From NCBI GenBank assembly GCA_016859345.1, contig CM029121.1:8769911-8833910 (forward strand): a stretch of DNA of 64,000 nucleotides. The letters are read 5' to 3'. Made by a program: the position numbers and the translations under genes. The notes beneath the pieces are model-generated. The model was not told the DNA's origin. It was given only the letters and a program-made list of their open reading frames with translations, and did no database searches. The DNA is from Istiophorus platypterus (lineage: Eukaryota > Chordata > Actinopteri > Istiophoriformes > Istiophoridae). Of the stretch, positions 14,384 through 27,847 are shown in pieces; position 1 is the first letter of the stretch; every line of letters begins with the position of its first letter.

Positions 14384-16088
14384 ACCCAGCCCAATTTCAG
14401 ACCCTTTTCCTCTGGGGGAGATTGAAGTGGGGTCCTGTGTCGGGTGACTCCGTGTCACTGAGCCAGTTAGTCTCCTGCAGCATCTGATAATTCTCTGAGC
14501 CAGTTACTTCGATGGAGGTTCAGCCGCTATTTTTCTCTTTCTCTCTCCCTCCGATGTGTTCTTCGGCTCACAAGTGCATCCAATCTCTCTGGTTTTAAGA
14601 CTTCTATCCCTGTTTCACACAGTCGAGGTCGACCTCCATCGCCATTCCTTCCTGTTTGGAAAGGAGCATCACATTTGCTTCACACAGTATTATCACAATT
14701 TTTTTCAACCTGAGATTGTTCGGAGACCCACTGTTTGGACCCCCATTCATCTAGCTAGGTAGTGTCACATCTCGTGTCCTCCAATTTCCTCTACCAGAAA
14801 GTTAATGTTGCTCTCCTCTGCTCTCTGCTGGGCTCCTTTTGTCACTTCTTTCACAAATGACATTTAGACACTGGACTCCATCCTGCCTTTCCATGAAGGT
14901 GCCCTCAAAATATTGCGTACCACATATGAAAAGGTCACATATTCTCTCAGATGGCTCATGCTATTTTTCATTGATTTATAAAAAAACAAAACAAAAGAAC
15001 TGTGTATCAAGCACAATTGCACATGCCCAGCATCCATCCCCCTTTTCGGAAGTGCTGTTAACTTTCTGAACTCAATTCAGAGTTAACAGCCACTAGCTTT
15101 GTATTCCAGATTGCAAAGAATTTTTCATTATCATGGCTGGAAGATATGTTACTATCAGGCTCAAATATGGAAGTAACCATCAAAATTATAAATAGGAAGG
15201 AAGCATCTGTGGGTTGCATGTATGCATGGTGACAAGATAAAACAGCCAAGTTGTTTTGAACACATTTTCCAGTAACTGAATCAGAAATAAATATCTGAAA
15301 ATCAGGACAGCAGAAGCTTTTTAACACTGAAATAGTTGTAGGCTTGGCGAGCTGTCACACATCACCCTTAGTTGCTTAATGATGGGTCCATGCCCTGCAG
15401 AGTTGCATACATGAATAGAGAGGACAGTGAATGTAGAGTAATAGCCCAGAGCACATGTGCTGGTTGTTTCTATCTACATGGGTAATTGGTGTAGAATCAC
15501 ACTGCGTCAAGTTGCATGGATAGGGACCCCCACCGACGAATAACTTTACATAAATAGAGGTAAGGTTAATAATTCTATGAGGCATTTGTATTGAGTAACT
15601 AGCAGATCATATATCAAGTGTGAGCACTGGTCTTACATCAGAAGCGACATTGCATCAGTTGATGTATTGACTTCCATCAGATAATTCAGACAAGCAAGTT
15701 ACAACATGATTGCATAAACTGTTTTTCTGCTTTTCCGTGTCCCGAGAAAATTCGGTAACAGGCCACTTTATTTCTCCAACCCCAAAACTAATCATAACCC
15801 TGAAGCATCTACCACTCTGATTGATGTAATAACAATGACAGCCTCAACAGTGAACCTTCTCCTTGACTGTTCCAAGCTTCTTCAGTGTTTGGGGATCCCT
15901 TGATCTTTCCTTGTAGATAAGATATCAGAGCTTGACCGTCTCACAACAAAGAGAAGATAAGGAGCTCAGCAGAGGGACTCGGGGTCAAGTTTAAACACGC
16001 ACGCCAAGGTCACATAACCAACGAGAACAAGGCTTATACTGGAGATAGTTCCTGTGGCACCAACGTAGAGGTCTGATGACTGTATGAT

Positions 16089-16121
<33 letters not shown>

Positions 16122-16280
16122 TTGGTGGTTGTAGTAGTAGTATTAGTAGTATTAATAGTGGTGGTGGTTGTGGTGGTAGTAGTGGTGGTTGTGGTGGTAG
16201 TAATAGTGGTGGTGGTAGTAGTAGTAGTAGTGGTAGTGGTGGTTGTGGTTTTGGTGGTGGTGGTGGTAGTAGTAGTAGTT

Positions 16281-16330
<50 letters not shown>

Positions 16331-16421
16331 GGTGGTAGTAGTAGTAGTAGTGGTGGTTGTGTTTGCGGTGGTGGTAGTAGTAGTAGTAGTAATGATGGGG
16401 GTTGTGGTGGTGGTGGTAGAT

Positions 16422-16472
<51 letters not shown>

Positions 16473-16569
16473 TGGTGGTGGTGGTGGTGGTGGTGGTAGT
16501 AGTAGTAGTAGTGGTGGTTGTGTTGGCGGTGCTGGTAGTAGTAGTGGTGGTCGTGGTAGTAGTAGTAGC

Positions 16570-16638
<69 letters not shown>

Positions 16639-16672
16639 GGTAGCAGAAGCAACAGCGGCAGCAGCAGAAGCA
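16089..16672. repeat. Compound (TAG)n/(TGG)n trinucleotide microsatellite
   Basis: About 580 bp of GTA/GTG triplets with blocks of pure TAG (for example 16561-16629), TGG blocks and occasional TTG, ATT and CGT variants, tapering to CAG/GGC at the right end. The long single-residue ORFs it produces on both strands (poly-Val, poly-Thr, poly-Leu, poly-Tyr) are artefacts. Confidence 0.97.
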
Positions 16673-18894
16673 GGGCAGAGATTAGACCATGCTCCTGATA
16701 GGCTCAAATTAAACAGATTGGGGGGGAGGCTGAGTAGTTTCACAGTCACTTAGGAGAGTGACACACTTGGACGAGCTCCCTTCACCGGGCATTAAACACA
16801 GTTAATGTATCCCTCCCCACCTGGACTCTTAAACCCCTTGGTGTTCCCCTTCGCTAGCTCTAAATCCACTCCATCTATCTGGCCTTTAAACTTACTATTC
16901 CTCCCCTGCTTCCTCGAAACCCTTCCTCGTGCTTCATATAATCTGGCCTTTGGAGCAGTTTCAGCTGTGATTCCGTATATTAGCCCGTCGCGTATGTGCA
17001 TGACCTTTATCAGTATTTTAAATTGACGCTTTCATTCTCCCGTTTTTAATCAGCGAAGCATAAAGGGCCAGCGGGTGCCTCCCAGCGAATACAGTTGCTT
17101 CTGAATTATTTAGACGATGGATGATCGAAAGTCTTTCAAGCACCACTGCGTCTCTCTCTCTCTCTATCAGGAGTGGCTTTACTCCGGCTCACGGACTCAT
17201 TCTTTGTGAGAAGTCCAGTGCAACTTTACTTTACACCCATATGTGACTAAACAAGTGTCCTTCTCTCAGAAGCTAATGGGCGGGCTCTGTTCACAGCCCC
17301 TGATGCCTTCGACCTTGACTGCAGCACTAAAACTTTGTTGGACTTCAGTCACTCACAGAAACACACCCCGGGCGGTGCAGTCAACCGGTGCTGGAATTTG
17401 AGCACTCTCCGGCAGGGCTTTCATCTATCCCTAGTCATTTACCCACAGTCTGGGATATTTCTCTCTGTGTCCTCACTTTTAATTGCATCTAGTCATTTCT
17501 ACGTCCTCAGGAGAGCACAAGTATCATTCATTTGCCTGTGTGTGTTGCTGTATACGTACCTTAGCACTCTCATCCGTGGATGTCAGCCTTCAAAAAGTCA
17601 ATGGGGGTGAGACTGAACTCATGTGAAACTTGATAGGGGATAGATTGAACTGTGTTTATGTATCCAGAGATCCTACAGGACTAAGTAGACCTGACGTGTC
17701 TCTCACCAGCTCATGATGCTTGCATTTGAAAGCCAAAAGTCATACTGAAGCTCCACCTTTTTGTTATAGAAGTGCTGAAAGTGCAACTCATTTCCAGGTT
17801 TGTTATCACTTGTGCCATTTGTTAGTTAAACTTTGTCATCTCAAGAAAATTAGCTCTGTGTGTGGTGGATTAATTATTTCATTCTGAAGCCCAAAAAGGA
17901 AGTGATTGAGATTTATTCATAATAGCTACCTGCTGATGACTGTGTGTGGATACTGTGAATAAATGCATGCCTTGGAGTGTGTTTTTGCTTGCACAGCAGG
18001 GTTGCTATACATATTTCTGACAGCCATTAAAGTACTTTGAAACAGCAGTGTGAAGAGACGGGTAGAGGGTGGCAGTGGAATGATTTAACATGGTGTCTTT
18101 CCATATTTTACCTCCTTTTTTCTTTTTTTATGTGGCAAGATTGCTGTGGGTATTTCTGTCTATTAGGTACAGCCAAAAATGTCACCGCCTAGCTCCTAGC
18201 CTATATTTCACCAGTGTTGTATGGGCATGTTATATGGCTCTTATCTCTGGTAAATGGACCAAGTATTCAATGGGTAGGACACTTAACTCTGCCAATCAAA
18301 GCCATAAACAACTTAAAGAATTAATGGACTCACATTGCAGACCTCAAACACATCAGCAGGGAGCTGGCAGGGTGACAGAGCCGAATTAGTTATTTCCCCC
18401 TTGTAGGTGAAGTTCAAGTCTGCTGGTGGTTTTGGAAAGTTTTCATTTTAGAGGGTGGCAGTAATTACATCTCTGTTTGTTCAGGATTTAACGTAAGCAG
18501 CTCAAACCAGCAAAACCAGCACGGCCCTGGTCCAATTTTTGCTCTAATCTCCTGCGGAGCTTTTATTGGCTTATCATAGTTGTAATTGGTGTAAACCCTC
18601 TTGTTTTTTGAGCAGTGTTTGGTGATGGATGACTGTGTGGGTAATTCCCCAGGCAGCTAGAGGGAAATTGAGCCTGTTGCACTGGGCTTTTTGAGCTGGG
18701 ATTTGTGATATTTTAGAGCTAACCTTACTCTGTAGATTATTATATTGTTCAGCAAGTTTGTCATTCCAGGCAAAATCTGCCAGGGGAGAGCTGAAAATGG
18801 TCTTTTTGTTCATATTTTTTGCTGCTGAAGAAATAGCAACTTATCTTTTGTTTGTTCTCTCACCTTGTCATCTGTCTCATCTTTTGCCTTGCAG

Positions 18895-19086
18895 TTATGT
18901 GGCTGTGGGCTGCTCGGCGTGGGCATCTGGCTCTCTGTGTCTCAGGGCAGCTTCGCCACCTTCTCTCCCTCATTCCCCTCACTGTCAGCCGCCAACATGG
19001 TCATCACCATCGGCGCCATTGTCATGGTAACAGGCTTCCTTGGTTGCCTGGGCGCCATCAAGGAGAACAAGTGCCTGCTTCTGAGC
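18895..19086 (+). CDS. tspan9: tspan9 coding exon 2 (end of TM1, small loop, TM2)
   Basis: 64 codons in phase 0 after acceptor ttgccttgcag, ending at donor gtgagt. It encodes the second half of TM1, the small extracellular loop (SQGSFATFSPSFPSLSAAN) and TM2 with the conserved GCLGAIKEN intracellular motif. It begins TTA TGT (Leu-Cys), so the missing first exon should end with a complete Trp codon. Confidence 0.95.
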
Positions 19087-22000
19087 GTGAGTTAAATCTA
19101 TATACCTACACAATACCCCATTACAAATAAGACACAAATAGATTTGCTGTCTAAGCATAAATGCACACACTGCAACTCCTCTCTCACTCTTTCTCGCCTC
19201 CTAGGATATTTTGTTTTCTCACATCCCCTCACATCACTTATGCAAATATTGACAGAAATGTCTTGTGGAGACAGCCTGTCACATATGTTACTATACACCT
19301 ACACATGCTGGTCAGAGTCCACTGACAACTCAGCAGCATATGTGTATTTGTCTTCCAGTCGGTACCTCGGCCCGAGGTAGACGACTGAAAAAAGGAATTC
19401 AGCGTCTATTGTATCAAAACTAAGGGGCTCACAAAGAAAAAATTAAAGCAGAGCAGTAGGATGCTCCCTCTCTGAAAATTAACACCAACACAATCATGCA
19501 ATTTCCATGGCTTTGGTCACAGCCGAGTGAAAGAGCTGTCAGTCAGGAGGCCTTTTGTGTCACCGACATGCTTGACTTACTGTATGTACACAACATACTA
19601 CAGTGACGTGATAGTCTTCTCTCAATAATTGAAAAAGTTCTATTATTCATTAAAAAGACTACTCAGTTTTGATGTTGCAGTGTTTGCCCAAAGTGTTTTA
19701 TCTTAAGCACAAGTTAATTACAAAAGTTCACTCAGTGGAATGAGGTCTGCGTGAATCCGCTGCAAAAAAAATAAAAAATAACTTTCATGTATAGAAACTT
19801 TAAATGAGAAGAGGAGTTGGGGCTCTGGGTGCTTAACATCACAAACAGCTCAATCCCTTGAAAGTGTTGCATCAGTCAAAAGCCCCACCAAATCCTCAGT
19901 GTTTGACATGGCTTCCTTCACCTGCCTAACAACTGTGAAGCAGAGACAGGAAGGAAGCAGAGTGGTGAGAACGATGACTGGAATGAAAAAAAACAGAGAC
20001 TTAATGGAAAAACTACAAGTTCTGGTGTTTTTTCTTCAAGTAATTCGGCACATCTTTGTATGGCAGTATTTCATATTTGGCCACAATCATTCTGTTTAGC
20101 CAGTCAGTTATTGCTCACACTGTCTGTCCAATCATACCCTGGGGGTGGGGGTGGCGGGGGATGCAGGCCAGGAAACATCAGAGTGAGTTTAAATCTCCCG
20201 GAGCAAACAGATGTCAGTGTTTACCTTGACGTATAATCTCTGAAGTTACTCTCTCTGGGTCAGTAATATTCAAAGCCTAGACATCCTCAGCAGTGAGTTT
20301 CCAGTCTCTCTTTTTGCTGCCAAAACTTGTTTACTGAGACAAATTCAAAAAAACGACAACAAGCAAACAAAGTGAAAGAGAAAACGCTGAAATATCCAAC
20401 TGAAAGAGCAACTCCTGAAAAATCTTGAAAGCGTGAAATGCTAGCAGATAAGAACATACGCCTACAAAGCTAAATATTCATATGAATACATACAAGCATT
20501 TTCTCACACAGATCCGGCAGCACCAATTTAGTACACAGAAGTTGTTCCTTTAACTTTCAGCACCAGGAAAATGTGACAAGCTTACTGTGCAGGCATAACA
20601 GTGATACACTAAACTGGCAACCCAGATACTCAGCCGACAACAAACAGTTGTAACTATTTCATTAGGGCCTTGACACAAAATTGCCTACCCCCTCCCTCCC
20701 AAATGAGTTCGGAATTATTGGGAATTTTCCCCAAATCTGGGTTTGCGTGCTTCCTCCCATGCTCTGCGAAAGAGCTTGGTAAATATGGAGCTGACGGAGA
20801 ATCGAGTAGAGAGAGGAGTATAGTTGAGGAGATTCAAGGCTGTGTTAGAAATCAATCTTAGGAGGTATGTAACCTTAGTCCCCTCTCACACATTCAAACC
20901 CTCCAGCACTTAGATTCTCCTTTTTTAAAACTCTCTGTCACTCTCAACTCCCGTTTGCTCTCTCTCTTTCCGCCTCTCCTCAACCCATTTGGGTTGGGTT
21001 TTTGAGTATGACTTGTTGTATTTTATTAATGAAGAATCTGGGTTGCTGTGTATTCTGCTGCCAAACTGAAATCATTAACATTAATCTCAAAGGAATATCT
21101 TGACATTTTAGGAAATACACTTGTTTCTTTTTTTGCTGAGAGTTAGATGAAAAGATTGTTATTAACTGTACAGACTCTCGTGTCTGCACAGTTAATATGA
21201 AGCTATAGCCAGCAGCTGCTTAGCTTAGCTTAGCTTAGCATAAAGACTCAAAACAGGGTGACACAGCTACCTTGGCTCTGTCCAAAGGTAACAAAATGCA
21301 CCTAATTGCACCTCTGCAGCTCACTAATTACCACCTTTAATATTAAAATACAGACATAAGTGATATCAATCTTCTTATCTAGTTTTCATTAAGGGCGCAA
21401 ATAAGTCTTATTCCAAAAATGTCGAATTGTTAGCCCAAATTGATAGATTGGTAGTAAAAGTGTCAGGTATATAATCTACAGTGATGCAATGGTTCTTCCT
21501 CACATCCTGTGCTAAGGAACATGAAAGACTGCAACTGATGCGTGATCCTTCAGATGGACGTTTTCTTCGGCATGACATTGTGGATTTACTGTGCTGCCAG
21601 AGCAACTGTTAAAACAAGACTCTCTCTCCCTCTCTGACAGTTCTTCATTGTCCTGCTGATAATTCTCCTGGCAGAGCTGATACTGCTCATCTTGTTCTTT
21701 GTGTACTCAGATAAGGTAAGTTCATTTTATTTTCCATATTGTGTTGAAATGTTAAAACTTATATCTCTTATTGTTCCATATAACTTGCTGTATGCAATCC
21801 GGCACTTTACCACAGCTTCTCAGGAGTGTGCACACACAGTGCCAAGAGTGTGAAGCATTCAGTGCAGTTTGAAAGCCTTAGCCTTGGGAAGTTAGTGTCT
21901 TAAAGCTTGCGCACAGACACAGACACACACAAAGGACCACACAAAACTGCACAAAGCAATAAAAGGTGTTACTGTGATAAACATATTCCTATTCCAGTTG

Positions 22001-25000
22001 CTTCCGGAGGTCAGAGTTTACTCTTTTTATATTTGGCTTTTTCTCCTGTAGTAGGCTGAATGTCTTCATGCTTCCATTAACCCAGGAGTCAAAGGTTAGG
22101 CCCAAAAAACAGCCCAATCCCCAACAGTTGGTCTCCTGTAATTGGTCCCAAGCATATTTCCCATGACCTCTGAGTGGCCTCGAGTCAGGTGTATGTGTAT
22201 GTGTTTGTGTGGTGACAACAGATGATGATATGCAAAGATCTGGGAATTATTGGCAGACAAATTCTTCTCGGTGCTCAGTGAAGTCACTCCACAAATGTTT
22301 CATCCCGATGACGACAAATGTTGAAGTCGTCTATCTGTTTTCAAGGACACAGTGCTGATAATTCCGTCTATTTATACATTCATAGTCTTTATGTCGCCCA
22401 GCCTTCGGGATGTCAGCTAATTCTCCTTCTTTGTTCTGAGGTTACAGCTCAAACTTAGTCTCTCAGGCAGATAAAGGAATTCATTTAGCAGCCAATCCAT
22501 TTCCAGATTTGGATCACGTCTCACAGGCACACCCTGTCAGGAGTAAATATGTCTGTTGGCTTATCTTCGAAATATTACCGGCTTAACTTCTAAAGAAAAA
22601 AAAACCCTCCAAATGCTGATCCCTCCAGTGGAATTTAAATAGAGAGACTCTTGACTCCACAGCAGTGCTTCCCAATCACCTATGAAGTGGGAGAAGATAG
22701 CCAAGTAGGGATGAGGATTTCTTAAATGAGAAATCAGACGAGTCTGCATAAGTAAGGGATAGGACGTTAGTCGGTAAGAACTGTCTCACTGACACCAGTT
22801 CCAGTGAACAGCAACTGTATTTTGTGTTTATCCCATCTTGCTAAATGCGTGTTTATCCTGGCTTAGACGTAATGGGATATGAAACCGTGATAATGCTGAT
22901 CACTACCAAATATATTTCACTTTATTGGTCTTCAAATGTCATTGGAAAGAAAGGCCTTTACAACAAATTACATGTTATTGAAGATGGCATTTTCAAACTG
23001 CCTCCAAATAAGATGTCCTGAAAATGTGGGCAGTGCTATTACTCAGATGGCATTTATGTTAAAGAACATCAGGGACAGATGTAGGACAATCAGTGTCCAT
23101 CACACAAGTCCTTCAGATACTGCTGTTTTTTTTTTTTTCTCTTGCTCGTCTTGGCTTGCTTCTCTCCAGTGAGATCTCGTATGCTGTGTGAGGCTCTCCT
23201 CATCCTCTGCTACAGCTGTGATCAGAGGAATCGCTAATTCACTTCTTCTATTTGATCTCCTAATCACAAGGCATTTATTAACAAAGTCTGAACGACATAC
23301 AGTATAGTCGTCGGCAGCTTTTAAACATGTACTGACAGGGGCCTGCAAAACAGATATTTTAGTCTTTCAAATAGGTCATCTTTAAGTCATGAGTGATGCC
23401 TCTGTGAACTGTGATACTTTAAGGTGACAAGCTGCTGCCAAGATGTGGGGAAAGTACAAACATACAGTATCTGGTTTAGCTGCAGGAACACATATTTTCA
23501 CTGTTTCCACTTACTGCTTTCATTCCCCCCTTATTTCTGCATTTCCGACAGTTTAATCCTGCTTAAGGGGTGCAGCTCTTTCTTCTTAATGGAGATTTTC
23601 TTTCTCATCTTTTTCACCCCAACAGCTTTGCTGCCAGGTATGGCTTATATGTAGGTAACCCCTCTTTGCCTCCATAGCCCAGAGGTGTTCAGTTCTCTGA
23701 TTAAATGCCATGTAGAGGCCGTAGTATAATAAAGGCTGGCCCTGCAGTTAGCAACCAGCTGACTACAGCAGATGGCTGGGCCACAAACCAGATTACAGCC
23801 ATCCATCTTTAACTCTGTGGCCTCTGTCGACCCAGCATGCCGGGCCGAACACCACCGAAAGTTTATTAGCTCGGAATGAGGAAGCAGAAACTGGCAAGCA
23901 GAGGAGATAAGCTCCAGAGTATGTACGTGGGGATGTAGGGAGAAGGGGGACGAAAAAATGCAGGAAGGGGGTAGGGGGTTAGGATGTATGCTGGGAAAGC
24001 AGGTGCACACAGGTGAGAGAAAAGGGGAGGTGAGATATCAAAGCCAGAGAAGAAAACACTGATGTATTGGGGGGGGGGTTGTTAGAGGAGAGAGGTAGAG
24101 GTACTTAAAAATGGTCTAGAGAGAGGATCAAAAAGGGCAAATGTGACAGGAGCAATGCGGTGTATTACTGTACAGTTTTAGAGGGAGAGTCAGGAGAAAG
24201 GCTATGTTCACACGCAAGAGGGAGGAGGGAGGGAGGTTAGAGCAAGCAGCAAGCACGTAAGGCCATGCCACATCCCTGATGCGCTGAACTTGTTTATAAG
24301 AAGAGCTAATTTCAATCCTTGGTAATGCCTTATTTTCCTGACCAATTAGTGTTGTAGTGGGAGGTCTTTCCCTCGCTCTGTTGAGTGCCCTGGCCTCAGA
24401 CTACCCAGCACAGGCCTGCAGAGCAGCTGAGGGAATTAAGCATCATGTTTAATGATGTGCTGTTGGGGACCTCTTGCTCTGATGCTGTTCCTCTCCACAT
24501 CATTTATCGCAATTTCAGGACGGTTAGAGAATGCACTTGTCCAGAGCTGTGTGATGAGAGCAACAGTATAATACTGTAAGCTTCTGTTCTTAGGGTCATA
24601 CGAGTCAAAGGATTTGATGACTAAAGCCCTGGTGCTGGACTTATGACCCAATAATGATTGCACAGGAGAGGATAAAGGTACTAAGTACCTTTGAACAAGG
24701 TACAATAGAGTGGATATAATGAACTGGATGTAAAACAAGGAAGATTCAGTATATTGACCAGAGTTTATATTTGAGGAGTGTACAGATAATGATGGAAGAT
24801 ACGTTGTGACTCTCACCTCAATGTTCTCTTAACACTCTCTCACCTGACTGGAGATAAGCCAACAGCGCTTCTATGATCTGTCAATAAAGAAAAAGCCTGC
24901 TTTAGTTCATTATAAGAAACAGTAAAAAAAAGTGACAGTTTGTCCTTCATAAGACTTTGTGGGATGAGTCATGTTTCAAGACTGAAGCTGAAAAGGGGTA

Positions 25001-27766
25001 GAAGAGGTGCGTAGAACAGGTACCGGAAATTTGAGAACTAGATCTGCAAAATGGCCTCTGTAGAATCCCCACTTTTACAGTAAAGACCCCTTTACTTTTT
25101 AGTTTTAACCTTGAAGGCTTCTTTAATGAAAGTCCCAAAATATAGTAACAAAAAGTTGTTAGTTTTGATCAGGGGTGAAAGTAGTTTTAATTTCTTGCTG
25201 GTACTGTACGGCAGTTCTGAATTCTTGCTGGGCTCAGTCCAGTGCATATCAGAACATAGCACAGATGGTTCAGAAGCAATTTGGAACAACTTAGAAGCAA
25301 TTCATAAGGAGATAAGTGTGTACCGGCCCGTACTGGCCTACTTTAACCCCTGATTTTATTTAATTTAGTATTAATGAGGATCATACCATTTTCCACATAA
25401 CTTAATATAATTATCATCAAAATGTATCCTGATCATAGCCAAAGAAACTTGACCTAAATGTAACAAGACTCTTGTCCATCCATGTGGCATGTCAGTGTAC
25501 CTGGAGGCTGGCAAACTACCAAAAGACTCAATTTTGTATCTTTTTTTATTTCTTACATAATACATGCTACCATTTGCCTTAGATGGGCTGTTTTTGCTTC
25601 TGTCAGAGTGGTAATTCTGACAGAAAGGAATCCTTGCACAGGAATTACTAATATCACATCACATTGATCCCAGCACAGAGGATACAGTAGTATTCCCAAG
25701 TATATATGTTTTTCCTTGGGAAAAACATATACTTGGGAAACTTTGGAAAAGTTAAAAAAAAAATAGTATTGTTCTAAGAATAAAACAAACTGAAAACTAA
25801 GTAAAACAAAAAATCTTAAATACATTACCGTTTGGTAGTATTAGTATTGATTAGATGTATTGTATAATTGCCTTGTCTAAAGTGCCAGACAGGTGTTTGT
25901 TAGACAATTCACCATCCATTCTCTGGTCTTTGCTGTTGTGCACACTGACAAAATACAAACACCAATTTGGATAGAAAGCCTACTCCTTCCTCCACTCTGT
26001 CAACATATATATCTGTAATTCTCCCTCTTTCTTCTCCCTTCCTGCGATTCTCATGAGACATGTTCTCCCGGCTGGCCGAGCTCAGTCCTTTAGATTTCTA
26101 TGATGAATGTGCTGTCTTTTATTGCTGAGCGTGGACTTGGTCAGCCCCGAGGAAACTAGCCAGCTTATCTTTGTAATGGCAAGAATCATCTGTGTCTCAG
26201 GGCTTTGTCAATATGTCTATGTCTCACATGACTTATTGCATCAATGCCCTGTGGCGACTTTCAAAGAAAACTTACCGGGAGTTAGATGCTGCCAAAGTAT
26301 GTTGTCAGTCTGATATTTGTGAACAATTTCCAGTACCAGCAACATGAGTTTCAGTCAAGAAGTTAGTTTTCCTGATCAGGAAAAAATAGGCTAATGCAAC
26401 AAAGGATGTGTTTGTATCTGCGAGAGAAAATGGGTCAGAGTGTTGCATGATCAAATCCCTGTTTGTTCTGCAGTCATTTGTCTGACTCTCGTTAGCAGTA
26501 AATCTGGATCATTAAGTTTCATTTCAGGCTGAAAACACGGACTTCCACACATGAAATGGAAGATGTGAAGAGACTTACTGGAGACTCAGAAAATGATTTT
26601 ATTGTAGTAGTGGGGGGGGCTTCTCTCTAGTGACTGCGTTAGTGCGAGGAGTCAATAATGAGCGAGCAGCTTCACATACAGTATAGACAGAGAAGAGAAG
26701 ACAGAAGATAAAAACAAAGTACGAGTCTGAGATTGATGATGCTGCTCTTCATCTCATTTTCCTGCACAAGGACAGATATGGTCGGGCCTGCAGCCCCGGA
26801 GCGCAATACACAGATCCGCTTCTCTGCATCAGCAAAGTTACAGAGCGAGAAAGAAAAATTGGATTTGAAATGATACAAATCTTATTTCAAAGGTTTTAGA
26901 GGATGCTTTAAATCAGTCTTGCATGATTAATGATTACTAAAGCACTTTATTGCCAAGTAAGTTTTAATTGCTCAATAAAAAAATCAGTTTGACTTTTATG
27001 TTTAATTCAACAAATAGTTTCCTTGTGCCTTGCAGCGCGGAAAACAAGGGTTTGAGGCGTTTTCTTCTCACCAATTAATTGATGAACCCCTTAGTTGTCT
27101 GTATGATCAGAGTAGGGTTTGGTTCATCTCTCGTATACAATACAGCATAAACAGGAAATTAGTTAAGTGCCAATAAAATTTATTTTACAAAAGCAGGCTG
27201 TCATTATCTACCAAGCTGCTTCGATTTTCCTGCTTCTGTTATTTTTTTACTGAGCGATGTACTGAGCAGGCTCCAAACAAATTTTAGCTGAACTCCAGTT
27301 TCTCCCAGCCTAACAAAAGAAATGAGAGAACAGCTGAAAGCACCTTGTTGTGTCAGGCACTGACAGACATGATGCTTCTTCACTAATTGAGTGCAGTTTT
27401 TTTTTAATTCCAGGGCAAAGTCTAAGGCCTTAAGCTTTAACTATTAAAGTAAGTGTGTTCCTTTTGTTGGCATATAACTTGCATTGCCTGTGATGTTGAA
27501 CAGGATGGTTCTGGCAGTACATGTCATTTTTCCAGCAATAATTATCCTATCTGAAGCGCCTCTCAATCTGTCCTGGCAGTTAGCAAACCCCCACAGGCAA
27601 AGCAAACTGCAGGAGAGCTAAAGCTCTGATTTTGTATCTCATTAACACATCCAATGTGATATTAATCTCCATCAGACATGGCACAACCCTGAGCACATCA
27701 TTGGGGTTCAGTCAAGAGGAAAGTGATTTGCTAGCTCTGCTGAAGGGCATGTTGAATCTGTGTGTA

Positions 27767-27847
<81 letters not shown>

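Larger units (their letters stand above)
1..18894 (+). other. tspan9: Long tspan9 intron upstream of coding exon 2
   Basis: The acceptor at 18895 is preceded by at least 18.9 kb with no convincing exon. Every ATGGC in the stretch was checked and none starts a TSPAN9-like first exon. Supported contents are a dispersed repeat (340-705), an AC repeat (14327-14382) and the TAG/TGG microsatellite (16089-16672). The rest (706-14326, 14383-16088, 16673-18894) is unique-looking AT-rich DNA in which I see no gene. Long first introns are typical of TSPAN9. Confidence 0.7.

Noticed and set aside
14511..14638. 10-bp inverted repeat CGATGGAGGT / ACCTCCATCG
   Set aside because: It is too short for its 108-bp spacing to be distinguished from chance.
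15991..16753. Long ORFs of 252, 166, 125 and 93 codons on both strands
   Set aside because: They are translations of the TAG/TGG microsatellite (poly-Thr, poly-Leu, poly-Val, poly-Tyr) and have no start context, splice sites or family similarity.
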